14,931 bases of DNA from Actinomycetes bacterium (GTDB taxonomy: Bacteria > Actinomycetota > Coriobacteriia > Coriobacteriales > Eggerthellaceae): contig JAEZDJ010000026.1 of NCBI GenBank assembly GCA_023429565.1, positions 1-14,931 of the forward strand, given 5' to 3'. Both the position numbers and the translations under genes were made by a program. Below, in pieces: positions 1 through 6,680 of this stretch (positions within the stretch are counted from its first letter, which is position 1; every line of letters begins with the position of its first letter). The notes under the pieces are model-generated. The model saw only the letters and a list, made by a program, of their open reading frames with translations. It was not told the origin of the DNA and did no database searches.

Positions 1-328
1 GCCCATAGGTCCTGCCGGGAACAAGGTCGAGCTGCAGGCGATGGGTGGCGTATTGCACCTGAGAAAAGTCCAGGCTCTCGTGAGACACGGGATCTTCCGC
101 CTCAGCCAGTTCCTCGGGGGAATACAGCTGATCGGGCCAGCTGTCCCACCCTGAGGCAACGCCGTAGACAGAATTCTGGAAATCCGCAACCGACAGGTCA
201 TAGGAGCCTGGGGCATCTTCCGTCACCTGGACTCGATGGGGACCGGGCAGCGCCGAGAGCGCCCACCACAGCACAAGGACAAGAAGCAGAAAGACGGCAA
301 CGCCTACCGTGTCTCGCAGTTTTATCAT
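1..328 (-). CDS. Membrane-anchored sensor-like protein, N-terminal part only (runs off the left edge)
   Basis: An open frame on the minus strand begins with ATG at 328 (MIKLRDTVGVAV) and is still open at base 1, giving about 109 residues. Residues 10-27 form one hydrophobic segment (VAVFLLLVLVLWWALSAL), fitting a signal anchor, followed by a soluble, probably extracytoplasmic region rich in acidic and aromatic residues. Its end (YATHRLQLDLVPGRTYG) resembles the extracytoplasmic domains that precede 7TM or histidine-kinase modules in Coriobacteriia; this is a family impression, not proof. Neither start has a good ribosome binding site. An in-frame upstream ATG at 364 would add 12 residues (MQECPLGPKVPC), but they look less like a real N-terminus. 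The gene is divergent from the MFS operon. The missing C-terminal part would decide whether it is a kinase. Confidence 0.6.
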   Translation of the reverse strand, partial: MIKLRDTVGVAVFLLLVLVLWWALSALPGPHRVQVTEDAPGSYDLSVADFQNSVYGVASGWDSWPDQLYSPEELAEAEDPVSHESLDFSQVQYATHRLQLDLVPGRTYG

Positions 329-495
329 GCAGGGAACTTTCGGTCCGAGCGGGCATTCTTGCATTATCTATCCATGAGGCCGCTCTCGACAGGCCGGAGA
401 GAGCAACGAGTGACCGCGCGCATGCGTCGTCGACGCCCGCCAACCCACCTCTGCCGTCAGAAACCACCATCCATGGCTCAAAAGTATAATCGAAC

Positions 496-669
496 TTGAC
501 GACAAAGAAACGTACGTCGGTTCTTCGGGCACAAAAACGCGGAGTTTTGCATTGCCTGAGCCTGGACCCGGAGGAGATCCAAGCGTTTGGCACAATCTCA
601 GAGCGCATCGGACACAAAAGCATGAGACGGTTCAGCCAAGAGTTTGAAAACGAATGGACACTCCCTTGA
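496..669 (+). pseudogene. Possible gene remnant (C-terminal-like 57-residue frame)
   Basis: A plus-strand frame ending in TGA at 667-669 reads like a natural polar C-terminus, for example the segments SLDPEEIQAFGTISERIG and MRRFSQEFENEWTLP. The only available start is a TTG at 496 with no ribosome binding site. A neighbouring frame just upstream also reads protein-like (KSIIELDDKETYVGSSGTK, about 481-537), as if one coding region had been frameshifted near 540. I cannot assign a family. It may be the tail of a decayed gene or a chance open frame. Confidence 0.22.
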
Positions 670-732
670 TGATGCCGATGGGACATTCGATTCCTCGATA
701 CGGACAAAGGGCTTCCCACCGCGGGCGACACT

Positions 733-761
733 TTGCTATGATGCAAAAGTTAGCTTATTCT
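733..761 (+). promoter_or_regulatory. Candidate promoter of the MFS-MBL operon
   Basis: TTGCTA at 733-738 and TATTCT at 756-761 are separated by exactly 17 bp, and each matches the sigma-70-type consensus at four of six positions. They lie 26 bp before the ATG at 787, in an AT-rich patch within a GC-rich region. A strong ribosome binding site (AAAGGAGG, 775-782) follows. Confidence 0.45.
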
Positions 762-768
762 AATTTTT
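745..768. promoter_or_regulatory. Inverted repeat over the MFS -10 region (operator-like)
   Basis: AAAAGTTAG (745-753) and CTAATTTTT (760-768) are inverted copies with one mismatch around a 6-bp centre. The repeat covers the candidate -10 box, a usual place for a repressor operator. No dedicated regulator is encoded next to the operon, so the binding protein is unknown. The high AT content makes chance symmetry possible. Confidence 0.3.
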
Positions 769-786
769 ATCGCCAAAGGAGGCGAC

Positions 787-2109
787 ATGTCTTTACCGAC
801 CGCCCAACAAGAAACCGCCAAGGAGGGACCGGCCATCTCTCCCCCTCTCGAAACCAAGAAGCAAGCTCGAGGAGGGAAGAGCGTGTCATCGTCGCAAGCG
901 GCATCTCGATCGCAGATACCCGTCCTTCTGGCCGCCGTGTTCCTGGCCTATTTCGGGCAGATGACCCTCAACCCCATCATTGCGCCTCTGGCGCGAGAGG
1001 TGGGACTGGCCGAATGGCAAATCGGGGTCACCATCAGCGTCGCGGCCATCATGGTCGTGCTCACCAGCCAGTTCTGGGGCCGGCGCTCGCAATCGTGGGG
1101 ATGCAAGAAAGTCCTCATGGCGGCTTTTGCGGTTGCCACGACCACCATGGCGTTTTTCGCCATCCTTTCAGAAGCGGGCATGCAGGGAATGGTGACCGGC
1201 GGGGTGCTGTTCGCCTTCTTCGTGCTGTTCAGGGGCATCGGGTTCGGATCGGCCATTTCGGCCGTGCTCCCCACCTCGCAAGCCTACGTTGCCCGGGTCA
1301 CCGACGATGAAGAGGCTCGCGTCAAAGGCATGGCCGGCATCGGCGCCGTCCAGGGCGTGGCGATGGTCGCAGGCGCGGTCATGGGCGGAACGCTGTCCGT
1401 GTTCGGCCTGATAGCCCCTATCGTCGCCGTGCCCGTGCTCTTGGGCATCGGCCTCATCCTCATCGTTTTCGTGCTGCGCAAGGAACCTCAGACCGAACTC
1501 ATCAAGAATCCCGTTCACATCAAGCCCAACGACAGCCGCGTATGGCCCTTCCTGCTTTCCGGGTTCGGGATGTTCACCGCGCTCGGATTCATCCAGGTGA
1601 TCTCAGGCTTTATCGTGCAAGACCGTTTTGGCCTTGATTCGGCCACCACCGGTCTCGTGACCGGTGGCGTCCTGCTTGCCGCCGGCATCGGGATGATCGT
1701 CGCCCAGAGCCTCATCGTGCCGAAGAGCAACTGGGGGCCTGCAACGCTGCTGCGCGTCGGATGCTTGGTGGCATTCGTCGGATTCGTCGCGATGGTCCCT
1801 TCCGCAGGCGTCGGCGTTCTCATCGTCTCGATTCTGCTCATCGGCCTGGGGCTCGGCATCGCCATGCCGGGATACACCGCAGGGCCCACCTTGCTGGTGA
1901 ACCCTGACGAGCAGGGAGGATTGGCGGGGCTGATCGGCGCGACCAACGGCCTCACCTTCGTCATCGCCCCAACGGCGAGCACCGTCCTCTACGGCATCTG
2001 GGCTCCCCTGCCCATCATCGTCGGCGGCGCCATCATGGCGTTCGTCGCTCTGTTCGTCCTGCTCCACCCCCGTTTCCGCACACTCAAAGAAGTTGCTGGG
2101 CAAAAGTAA
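787..2109 (+). CDS. MFS transporter, probable drug or metabolite efflux (12 TM)
   Basis: This 440-residue protein starts at ATG 787 behind a near-perfect Shine-Dalgarno sequence. About 45 polar residues precede TM1 (IPVLLAAVFLAYFGQM). The loop between TM2 and TM3 has a variant of MFS motif A (SQFWGRRSQSWGCKKVL). TM5 carries a glycine-rich stretch ending GAVMGG, close to antiporter motif C, although the usual GP is AV here. A long loop after TM6 (residues about 222-248) splits the two halves. These features point to the 12-TM DHA1 type of proton-coupled exporter. The MBL hydrolase gene begins 11 bp after the stop and is almost certainly co-transcribed. The substrate cannot be inferred; import of a small organic molecule remains possible. 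Confidence is high for the superfamily and low for the direction of transport. Confidence 0.85.
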   Translation: MSLPTAQQETAKEGPAISPPLETKKQARGGKSVSSSQAASRSQIPVLLAAVFLAYFGQMTLNPIIAPLAREVGLAEWQIGVTISVAAIMVVLTSQFWGRRSQSWGCKKVLMAAFAVATTTMAFFAILSEAGMQGMVTGGVLFAFFVLFRGIGFGSAISAVLPTSQAYVARVTDDEEARVKGMAGIGAVQGVAMVAGAVMGGTLSVFGLIAPIVAVPVLLGIGLILIVFVLRKEPQTELIKNPVHIKPNDSRVWPFLLSGFGMFTALGFIQVISGFIVQDRFGLDSATTGLVTGGVLLAAGIGMIVAQSLIVPKSNWGPATLLRVGCLVAFVGFVAMVPSAGVGVLIVSILLIGLGLGIAMPGYTAGPTLLVNPDEQGGLAGLIGATNGLTFVIAPTASTVLYGIWAPLPIIVGGAIMAFVALFVLLHPRFRTLKEVAGQK

Positions 2110-2120
2110 GGCAAGGGACG

Positions 2121-2840
2121 ATGTCGAATGTTCGGGTACACAACATTGGCGGGTATGTCAGCAAGAACTATCTTTTAGAGACTCCCTGCGGCTGGATCGC
2201 CATCGACACGGGATACCCTGGTGGAGAAGAAACGTTTCTGAAGCGCCTGAGCAGCCTGTGCAGCCCCGAGGATCTCGCGTATGTCTTCCTCACCCATGCC
2301 CACGATGATCATGCTGGGTTTCTGGCAGCATTGCTGAAAAAGACCCCTGCCAAAGTCGTCATGCACCCAAAGGGCGTGGCGGCTTTGGAGGCAGGCCGAA
2401 GCATGGACGACCCCCACGGCGGTTACGCAACGCGTGTGGGAGCACTGTTTGGCCTCGTGAAGAAGACGTTTGAGTTTCCGCCTGTCCATCTGGGAGAACG
2501 CGGCATCTTTGTCGAAAATGAGAACGACCAAGTGTTTGAGAAGCTAGGATTGCCTCTTCGGATCGTGTTTCTGCCGGGACATACCGTCGATTCCATCGGT
2601 CTTCTCCTTACGGAATCCGGCAAGCTTTTCTGCGGAGATGCTGCCATGAACGCCATCATCAGCCTGCGAAAGCACACCATATGGATCGACGACATGGCTG
2701 AATTCCAGCGATCATGGGACACGATGATCGCTCTCGAACCAACGCGGATTTACCCCGCACATGGCACTCCCTTCTCGCCCCAATGCCTCGTCAAGCACCG
2801 TCATTTCATGGATGGACGCACTCTCATCGTGCCGCGGTAA
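2121..2840 (+). CDS. MBL-fold metallohydrolase
   Basis: This 239-residue cytosolic protein belongs to the metallo-beta-lactamase fold. The metal-binding set is complete: HAHDDH at residues 59-64 (H59, H61, D63, H64), PGHT with H154, CGD with D173, and PAHG with H214. These support a dinuclear metal site, usually zinc. The start at ATG 2121 has a modest AAGGG element and lies 11 bp after the MFS stop, so both genes form one operon. The family covers glyoxalase II-like thioesterases, lactonases and other hydrolases, and no motif narrows the substrate. The pairing with an exporter suggests hydrolysis of a compound that the transporter also handles, which is inference. No signal peptide is present, so a secreted beta-lactamase is unlikely. 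Confidence 0.85.
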   Translation: MSNVRVHNIGGYVSKNYLLETPCGWIAIDTGYPGGEETFLKRLSSLCSPEDLAYVFLTHAHDDHAGFLAALLKKTPAKVVMHPKGVAALEAGRSMDDPHGGYATRVGALFGLVKKTFEFPPVHLGERGIFVENENDQVFEKLGLPLRIVFLPGHTVDSIGLLLTESGKLFCGDAAMNAIISLRKHTIWIDDMAEFQRSWDTMIALEPTRIYPAHGTPFSPQCLVKHRHFMDGRTLIVPR

Positions 2841-2982
2841 ATGGCGAGGCCAGAAGACCGCGGCCGCAAGGATGCGTGCACTTCTGCCTTCGCCTTGTAG
2901 GTTTGCCGGAAAACAGGTATTCCCAAAGACCTCCATGAAGAGGGAATGTGAGCATCGGCGTTTCTGCCGTCGGTTCCGTTTG

Positions 2983-3324
2983 CTAGATACGATTCCTGCC
3001 GCCCCATTCACACATCGCATCAAGCACGGGAATGAGGGATTCGCCGCGCTCCGAAAGTCGATATTCAACCTTGGGAGGAATCTGCGGATACTCGGTCCGC
3101 ACGATAAGCCCGTCCGCTTCCATCTCCTTAAGTGTGCTGCTCAGCGTCTTGTACGAAATGCTTCCCAAGCAACGCTTGAGTTCATTGAACCTCAAGACCG
3201 GTTTATGCTCGCGCAACCAATACATAACAATCATCTTCCACTTCCCATTTATGAGTGAGAGGGTGTACCCGAAGTCTGTATCGTATATGTTCGTGCCGGT
3301 CGGACTGCAGCCTTCCATTGCCAT
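2983..3324 (-). CDS. HxlR-family winged-helix regulator
   Basis: This 113-residue protein has the HxlR layout: LINGKWKMIVMYWL (residues 24-37), the helix-turn-helix around FNELKRCLGSISYKTLSSTL (46-65), the wing with TEYPQIPPKVEYRL (77-90), and a LIPVLDAMCEWG tail (97-108). Family members act as dimers on promoter palindromes, and several (YodB, CatR, HypR) sense quinones or oxidants through an N-terminal cysteine. This protein has Cys6 in MAMEGCS but not the cysteine that most relatives place about ten residues before GKWK. ATG 3324 has a good GAGGAG site 8 bp upstream; a second ATG two codons in is possible. It is divergent from a flavin reductase gene, its likely target, and probably autoregulates from the shared 231-bp spacer. 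Confidence 0.88.
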   Translation of the reverse strand: MAMEGCSPTGTNIYDTDFGYTLSLINGKWKMIVMYWLREHKPVLRFNELKRCLGSISYKTLSSTLKEMEADGLIVRTEYPQIPPKVEYRLSERGESLIPVLDAMCEWGGRNRI

Positions 3325-3446
3325 GCGTTATCTCCTCTGTGAAATCGAGCCATCGATCGTGTCAGCATCATGTTCTCTTGCTCCCCATTCGCTTTGGAGA
3401 GATTGCACAGCACGTGACTTTATTTCTCCCGCAACTCGGCAGGTCA

Positions 3447-3498
3447 TTGCCAATGCTTTCCAAAAGGAAAGTATATACCCCGACAGTGCGTACTTTCC
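3447..3498. promoter_or_regulatory. Candidate promoter and HxlR operator cluster upstream of the flavin reductase
   Basis: Three copies of one half-site occur here: CTTTCC (3456-3461), GGAAAG (3466-3471) and CTTTCC (3493-3498). The first two form a perfect palindrome around AAAA. The second and third extend to GGAAAGTA (3466-3473) and TACTTTCC (3491-3498), an 8-bp perfect inverted repeat with a 17-bp spacer. GTATATAC at 3471-3478 is itself palindromic. TTGCCA (3447-3452) and TATATA (3472-3477) could be -35 and -10 boxes, but the 19-bp spacing is long. A regulator bound here would cover the promoter. That the HxlR protein is the binder is inferred from adjacency. Confidence 0.5.
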
Positions 3499-3555
3499 TG
3501 ACCGTTATGCAGAGAGGACAATGGCAACGAAGACGAGAAGAAAAGAGGACCGACC

Positions 3556-4122
3556 ATGGAAAAGAACATTCTTGTACTCACTGGAAGCTCCCGCATCAAG
3601 GGAAACAGCGATCTTCTGGCTGAAGAGTTTTCGAGAGGCGCACGGGAGTCAGGTGCGAAAGTCGAGCGATTCGATACCGGGAGAAAGACGATACAGCCCT
3701 GCCAAGCCTGCGACCGTTGCTTCAGCAACGGGACGGCTTGCGTCATGGACGAGGAATTCAACAAGCTCGCACCTCTCTTGGCCAATGCCGACGCCTTGGC
3801 ACTTGTCACTCCCTTGTACTGGTATTCGTTTCCATCCTCGATCAAGGCAGCAATCGACAAGCTCTATGCATTCATTGTCGGCGAGAGGCCTCTTTCTGTG
3901 AGGGAATCGATGCTCGTCGTCTGTGGGGACATGAGCGAAGAACGTGTGTTTGAGGGGATAAGGACATCATATCGACTCATCCTCGAGGACCGCAAATGGA
4001 TTGACCGTGGCCAGCTCATCGTCACCGGCGTGAATGGAAAGGGCGAGGTGCAGAGCACTGATGCTCTGCAAAGGGCTCGGCAACTCGGCAGAACCATGGC
4101 TGGCACAAGCAGGGGGCAATAA
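3556..4122 (+). CDS. Flavodoxin-fold NAD(P)H-dependent oxidoreductase (FMN reductase family)
   Basis: This 188-residue protein opens with ILVLTGSSRIKGNSDLLAEE, the beta1 strand and FMN phosphate loop of the family (residues 5-24). PCQACDRCF at 48-56 with C62 gives a four-cysteine pattern (C49, C52, C55, C62) common in the iron-sulfur flavoprotein/NADPH-dependent FMN reductase group. PLYWYSFPSSIKAAIDKL (86-103) is the conserved flavin-ring and dimer segment. It should transfer electrons from NAD(P)H to quinones, azo or nitro compounds, or another flavin acceptor; the substrate is unknown. ATG 3556 is preceded by an AG-rich tract (AAAAGAGG, 3541-3548). It is divergent from an HxlR regulator, which suggests induction by electrophiles. 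The acetyltransferase lies 120 bp downstream on the same strand and may be co-transcribed. Confidence 0.88.
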   Translation: MEKNILVLTGSSRIKGNSDLLAEEFSRGARESGAKVERFDTGRKTIQPCQACDRCFSNGTACVMDEEFNKLAPLLANADALALVTPLYWYSFPSSIKAAIDKLYAFIVGERPLSVRESMLVVCGDMSEERVFEGIRTSYRLILEDRKWIDRGQLIVTGVNGKGEVQSTDALQRARQLGRTMAGTSRGQ

Positions 4123-4242
4123 GAGAGCAAGCGTCCATGACTGATGCGTTTGGCGTGAAGGGCACCACCGCATCGGTCATTGATGCCATCATGGACAGGA
4201 AAGACCCCACCCGGAAACGCAAAGAGGAAAGGCAACACACCT

Positions 4243-4845
4243 ATGACAGAGAAAGAAAGGATGCTCTCCCGAATGCTCTATCTTCCAGAGGAAGACGAGA
4301 CGCTGATATCCGAACGGAACGCATGCAAGGACCGCTGCCATGAATACAATCAACTGAAACCCTCCGATGCGGTCGGCCAAAGGACGCTGCTTGAAGGGCT
4401 GCTCGGGAAAATTGGCCAGCACATCACCATCCTGCCCCCGTTCTGGTGCGACTACGGCTACAACGTAGAGGTTGGGGAGGATTTCTTTTCAAACCATGGA
4501 CTCATCATCCTTGATCCGGCAAAGGTCTCTTTCGGGAACAACGTGCTCGTTGGCCCCGACTGCGGATTCTACGCTGCCGGACATCCTGCTGACCGCGAGC
4601 AGCGCCATGAGGGCTACGAATTCGCTTATCCGATAACGGTGGGCAACGATGTGTGGTTCGGAGGCGGTGTCAAAGTGATGCCCGGCGTAACCATCGGAGA
4701 CAATGTGGTCATCGGATCAGGCAGCGTCGTGGTGGACGATATCCCCGACAACGTCGTGGCAGTGGGAAATCCCTGCCGCGTCCTGCGTTCGATCACGGAC
4801 CGGGACAAGATGAAGCCTAAGGCAATGACGTCATTTAACAATTGA
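4243..4845 (+). CDS. Maltose/galactoside-type O-acetyltransferase (left-handed beta-helix)
   Basis: This 200-residue protein matches the LacA/Maa/NodL group, which transfers acetyl from acetyl-CoA to sugar or related hydroxyls in the cytosol. The N-terminal helical domain (residues 1-55) is followed by hexapeptide-repeat coils: NVEVGEDFFSNHG, KVSFGNNVLVGPDC, PITVGNDVWFGGGV, VTIGDNVVIGSGSV, NVVAVGNPCRV. The catalytic histidine is H114 in AAGHP. I chose ATG 4243 over an in-frame ATG at 4180 because it has an AGAGGAAAGG site at the right distance and because family N-termini begin with a short MTEKERML-like helix. The extra 21 residues of the longer form look unlike the family. The true acceptor is unknown; a link to detoxification by acetylation is inferred only from the flavin reductase upstream. 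Confidence 0.85.
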   Translation: MTEKERMLSRMLYLPEEDETLISERNACKDRCHEYNQLKPSDAVGQRTLLEGLLGKIGQHITILPPFWCDYGYNVEVGEDFFSNHGLIILDPAKVSFGNNVLVGPDCGFYAAGHPADREQRHEGYEFAYPITVGNDVWFGGGVKVMPGVTIGDNVVIGSGSVVVDDIPDNVVAVGNPCRVLRSITDRDKMKPKAMTSFNN

Positions 4846-4852
4846 GGTCAGC

Positions 4853-4951
4853 ATGGATGAGACAAGACGATGCCAAGCAGAGTATCGGGCTCTGACGTCC
4901 GTTGTCGCCAGTCACTCAAAAGATCCTTGCCATTTCTTTGCAAAATCATAG
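4853..4951 (+). CDS. Possible 32-residue small ORF after the acetyltransferase
   Basis: ATG 4853 follows GAGG at 4844-4847 with a 5-bp gap, and the frame (starting MDETRRCQAEYRALTSVV) ends at TAG 4949-4951. It lies 7 bp after the acetyltransferase stop, so it could be translated as part of that operon. It has no hydrophobic segment and no motif I recognise. A frame this short with a partial ribosome site can arise by chance. Confidence 0.18.
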   Translation: MDETRRCQAEYRALTSVVASHSKDPCHFFAKS

Positions 4952-4985
4952 AAGACCCCGAACATCATTTCTCACAGAGAGAAAC

Positions 4986-6472
4986 TCAGCACGCTCCGGA
5001 ATCTCTATGAAGCACGTCGATCAGCTCTTGCCGCGAGGAAACGCCGACCTTCTGATACAGGTGGGTCACATGAGTCTTGACGGTGCTCTTGGAAATCATG
5101 AGCGTCTTTTCGACATAGGGAGCATCCCTCCCCTCCGCAAACAATGACGCTATTTCCCGCTCGCGCGGAGTCAATCCGTAGACTTCAGCAAGCAGTCTGC
5201 ATCTCCCTCCCAGCTCGGAAGTGTCAAGCGGTTCGTCAAACGTGACGCGAGGATAGAAGGCGACAACCAACTCCTTGCGTAGGATGATGAAAAGCAACAT
5301 GAGCGAAATCGTCAGGACGATGGGGATTCCAGCCGCAAGGTATTCCTTTACTATCGAGACGGAATCGACGGTATAGATGAAAAACAGCGCAAACAAGGCC
5401 GCCCCAACCGCTCCGAACCCCGCAAGGGCATATCCGGCCAGGTCGGAAGAGAATGCCCCACCAGAATGCGAATCGCGAAGAAAGCCCCAGACGGACAGAG
5501 CGGCAACGAGAAACAGCAAGGCGGCAGGCGTGATCAGAAGGAACGGCAGAGAATTGTCGACGGACATCGAGGGGACCGTCAGACACATCCCCGCAAAAAG
5601 GACGAGAAGGACAAAGGCAAGAAGGGGAAGGGAAGGATCGTTTTTACCGACTCCAAGGACGACGAGCATGAGGATGAAAACGCCAAGCGCCAGTGCGCCC
5701 CAAGCAACGGCGCTTGTCCCTCCCAAAATCACTTCCACGAACATACCTGCGTAATGAGTTGTTCGAGGAAACATGGCCAGAAGAAAGGAAAGGAGAAATC
5801 CCGCAAGTATCACAGCGAGCGTAGAGAGGAGCAGCGACTTCCCTTTGGTGGCGGCCGAAGAGGGCGCAGGAGCCAAACCTTCGGATTTATGCTCCTTGCG
5901 CGCCTCGCCGGAATCGCGCACGAAGAATGCCACCGACGCACCCAAAACGACCAGCAAAGCAACAGGAAGCTGATTCCAGTCGACAAGCCAGGAAACCAAA
6001 AAGAACACGATGCAAGCTCCGCAGAAGACACAGGTGAAAAAACAAGGCCTTCTCGCCGGCTGCCCTTCCCCAGAACCCGATGGGCAACCGAGAGCGCAAG
6101 CGCAAGGCTCAGTCCCACCAGACACCCCACAACGGCGTGAAAACCGGGCAAGGAGGGGATGAAGGCCATCAGAATCAATGAAATCGCTGCAGCCGCCACC
6201 GCTCCAAAAAAAGAGAGACGCGAAAGCCTGAATGTCTGGCAAGAAACGTGTCGGAAGGAGCAGAAGGCCATCGTGATGGAAAACGACACCGAGGCTGCGA
6301 GGGTAAACCAGCAGCTGTCGAGGACATGGAAACTGTCCATGAAGTATGCCCGGGAAAGCAGGGCGAAAAGAAACCACGCCACATAAAAAGAAAAGGCGGC
6401 TGTGGCATCACCTTGACCTTTCACGATGCGAGCATCCCCCACAATGGTTTCGACGACGCTGGCTCTCTTCAT
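4986..6472 (-). pseudogene. Membrane-bound LuxR-family regulator with a one-base frameshift
   Basis: Two overlapping minus-strand frames make up one gene. The N-terminal frame starts at ATG 6472 (MKRASVVETIVGD) behind AGGGGAG and encodes successive hydrophobic helices through SLALALSVAHRVLG. The C-terminal frame continues with FTCVFCGACIVFFLVSWLVDW, further helices, and a LuxR helix-turn-helix (LTPREREIASLFAEGR, then ISKSTVKTHVTHLYQKVGV). The frames join at a T6 run (minus strand; plus 6037-6042). One additional T would give a continuous protein of 495 residues, with the usual layout of Eggerthellaceae LuxR proteins that have about a dozen TM helices and a C-terminal HTH. The lesion may be a real mutation, a sequencing error, or slippage-dependent expression. 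It is divergent from the Tat-exported flavin reductase, its expected target. The alternative upstream part of the C-terminal frame (6040-6377) is not membrane-like and is a shadow. Confidence 0.85.
6037..6042 (-). other. T6 homopolymer where the LuxR reading frame breaks
   Basis: On the coding strand the N-terminal frame reads CTT GTT TTT TCA, while the C-terminal frame needs TTC ACC at the same place. The protein-like parts of both frames meet within this run and nowhere else. A length of seven T would restore the frame. The run does not form a canonical tandem-slippage heptamer in the upstream frame. Confidence 0.75.
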
Positions 6473-6491
6473 CACTCTCTCCCCTTCCCCT

Positions 6492-6512
6492 TCTCGTACC
6501 AACGGTACGAGA
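6492..6512. promoter_or_regulatory. Perfect 9-bp inverted repeat in the luxR/reductase spacer (operator-like)
   Basis: TCTCGTACC (6492-6500) and GGTACGAGA (6504-6512) are exact inverted copies separated by AAC. The site lies 20-40 bp before the luxR start and next to the paired promoter-like boxes. Its 21-bp length and dyad symmetry suit a dimeric LuxR-type DNA-binding domain. It could also form a hairpin in the luxR leader. No binding specificity is known to me for this regulator. Confidence 0.55.
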
Positions 6513-6542
6513 TTCACAGAGATGCGAACAGGCACTGTAAAT
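6513..6542. promoter_or_regulatory. Overlapping divergent promoter candidates
   Basis: TTCACA (6513-6518) and TGTAAA (6536-6541) are 17 bp apart on the plus strand. Read on the minus strand the same boxes become TTTACA and TGTGAA, also 17 bp apart. One element may therefore serve both the reductase and the regulator. The -35 boxes are fair and the -10 boxes weak. If used, the reductase message would have a leader of about 130 nt, including a small hairpin (GAGGT and ACCTC around TCCCC, near 6560-6576). Confidence 0.3.
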
Positions 6543-6680
6543 CAACCCCTTTCGCCGATGGAGGTTCCCCACCTCATCAGTAGTCTGCAGCAAGGGCATG
6601 TTGGCGGAAATGTCCGACGAACCGTGCCGAAAAGGGCGCGATCTGGCAAAACTTGAGCCGCCACGAAAGGGGATCAAAAC

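Larger units (their letters stand above)
329..786. other. Gene-poor divergent spacer
   Basis: This 458-bp stretch separates the partial sensor-like gene from the MFS operon. No full-length gene is convincing on either strand. It holds a short protein-like frame (496-669), described separately, and a promoter with an inverted repeat just before the MFS gene. A TATAAT lies at 485-490 on the plus strand without a partner -35 box. The length is more than two divergent promoters need, which fits decay of an earlier gene. Confidence 0.6.

Noticed and set aside
485..490. Exact TATAAT in the left spacer
   Set aside because: There is no -35 box at suitable spacing, no extended -10 TG, and no supported gene start shortly downstream.
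2956..2969. CGGC/GCCG hairpin between the convergent MBL and HxlR genes, considered as a terminator
   Set aside because: The stem has only four pairs and no T-run follows on either strand.
4137..4343. Plus-strand frame beginning MTDAFGVKGTTASV between the flavin reductase and acetyltransferase genes
   Set aside because: It has no ribosome binding site and its second half overlaps the acetyltransferase in another frame, becoming arginine-rich shadow sequence.
4968..4984. TTTCTC/GAGAAA hairpin between the acetyltransferase and luxR genes
   Set aside because: The stem is short and mostly AT with no T-run, and is likely chance.
6040..6377. Upstream extension of the C-terminal LuxR frame (MVSFRPAFPGIL...)
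   Set aside because: It is cysteine- and proline-rich and not membrane-like, while the other frame over the same bases encodes clean hydrophobic helices with a good start.
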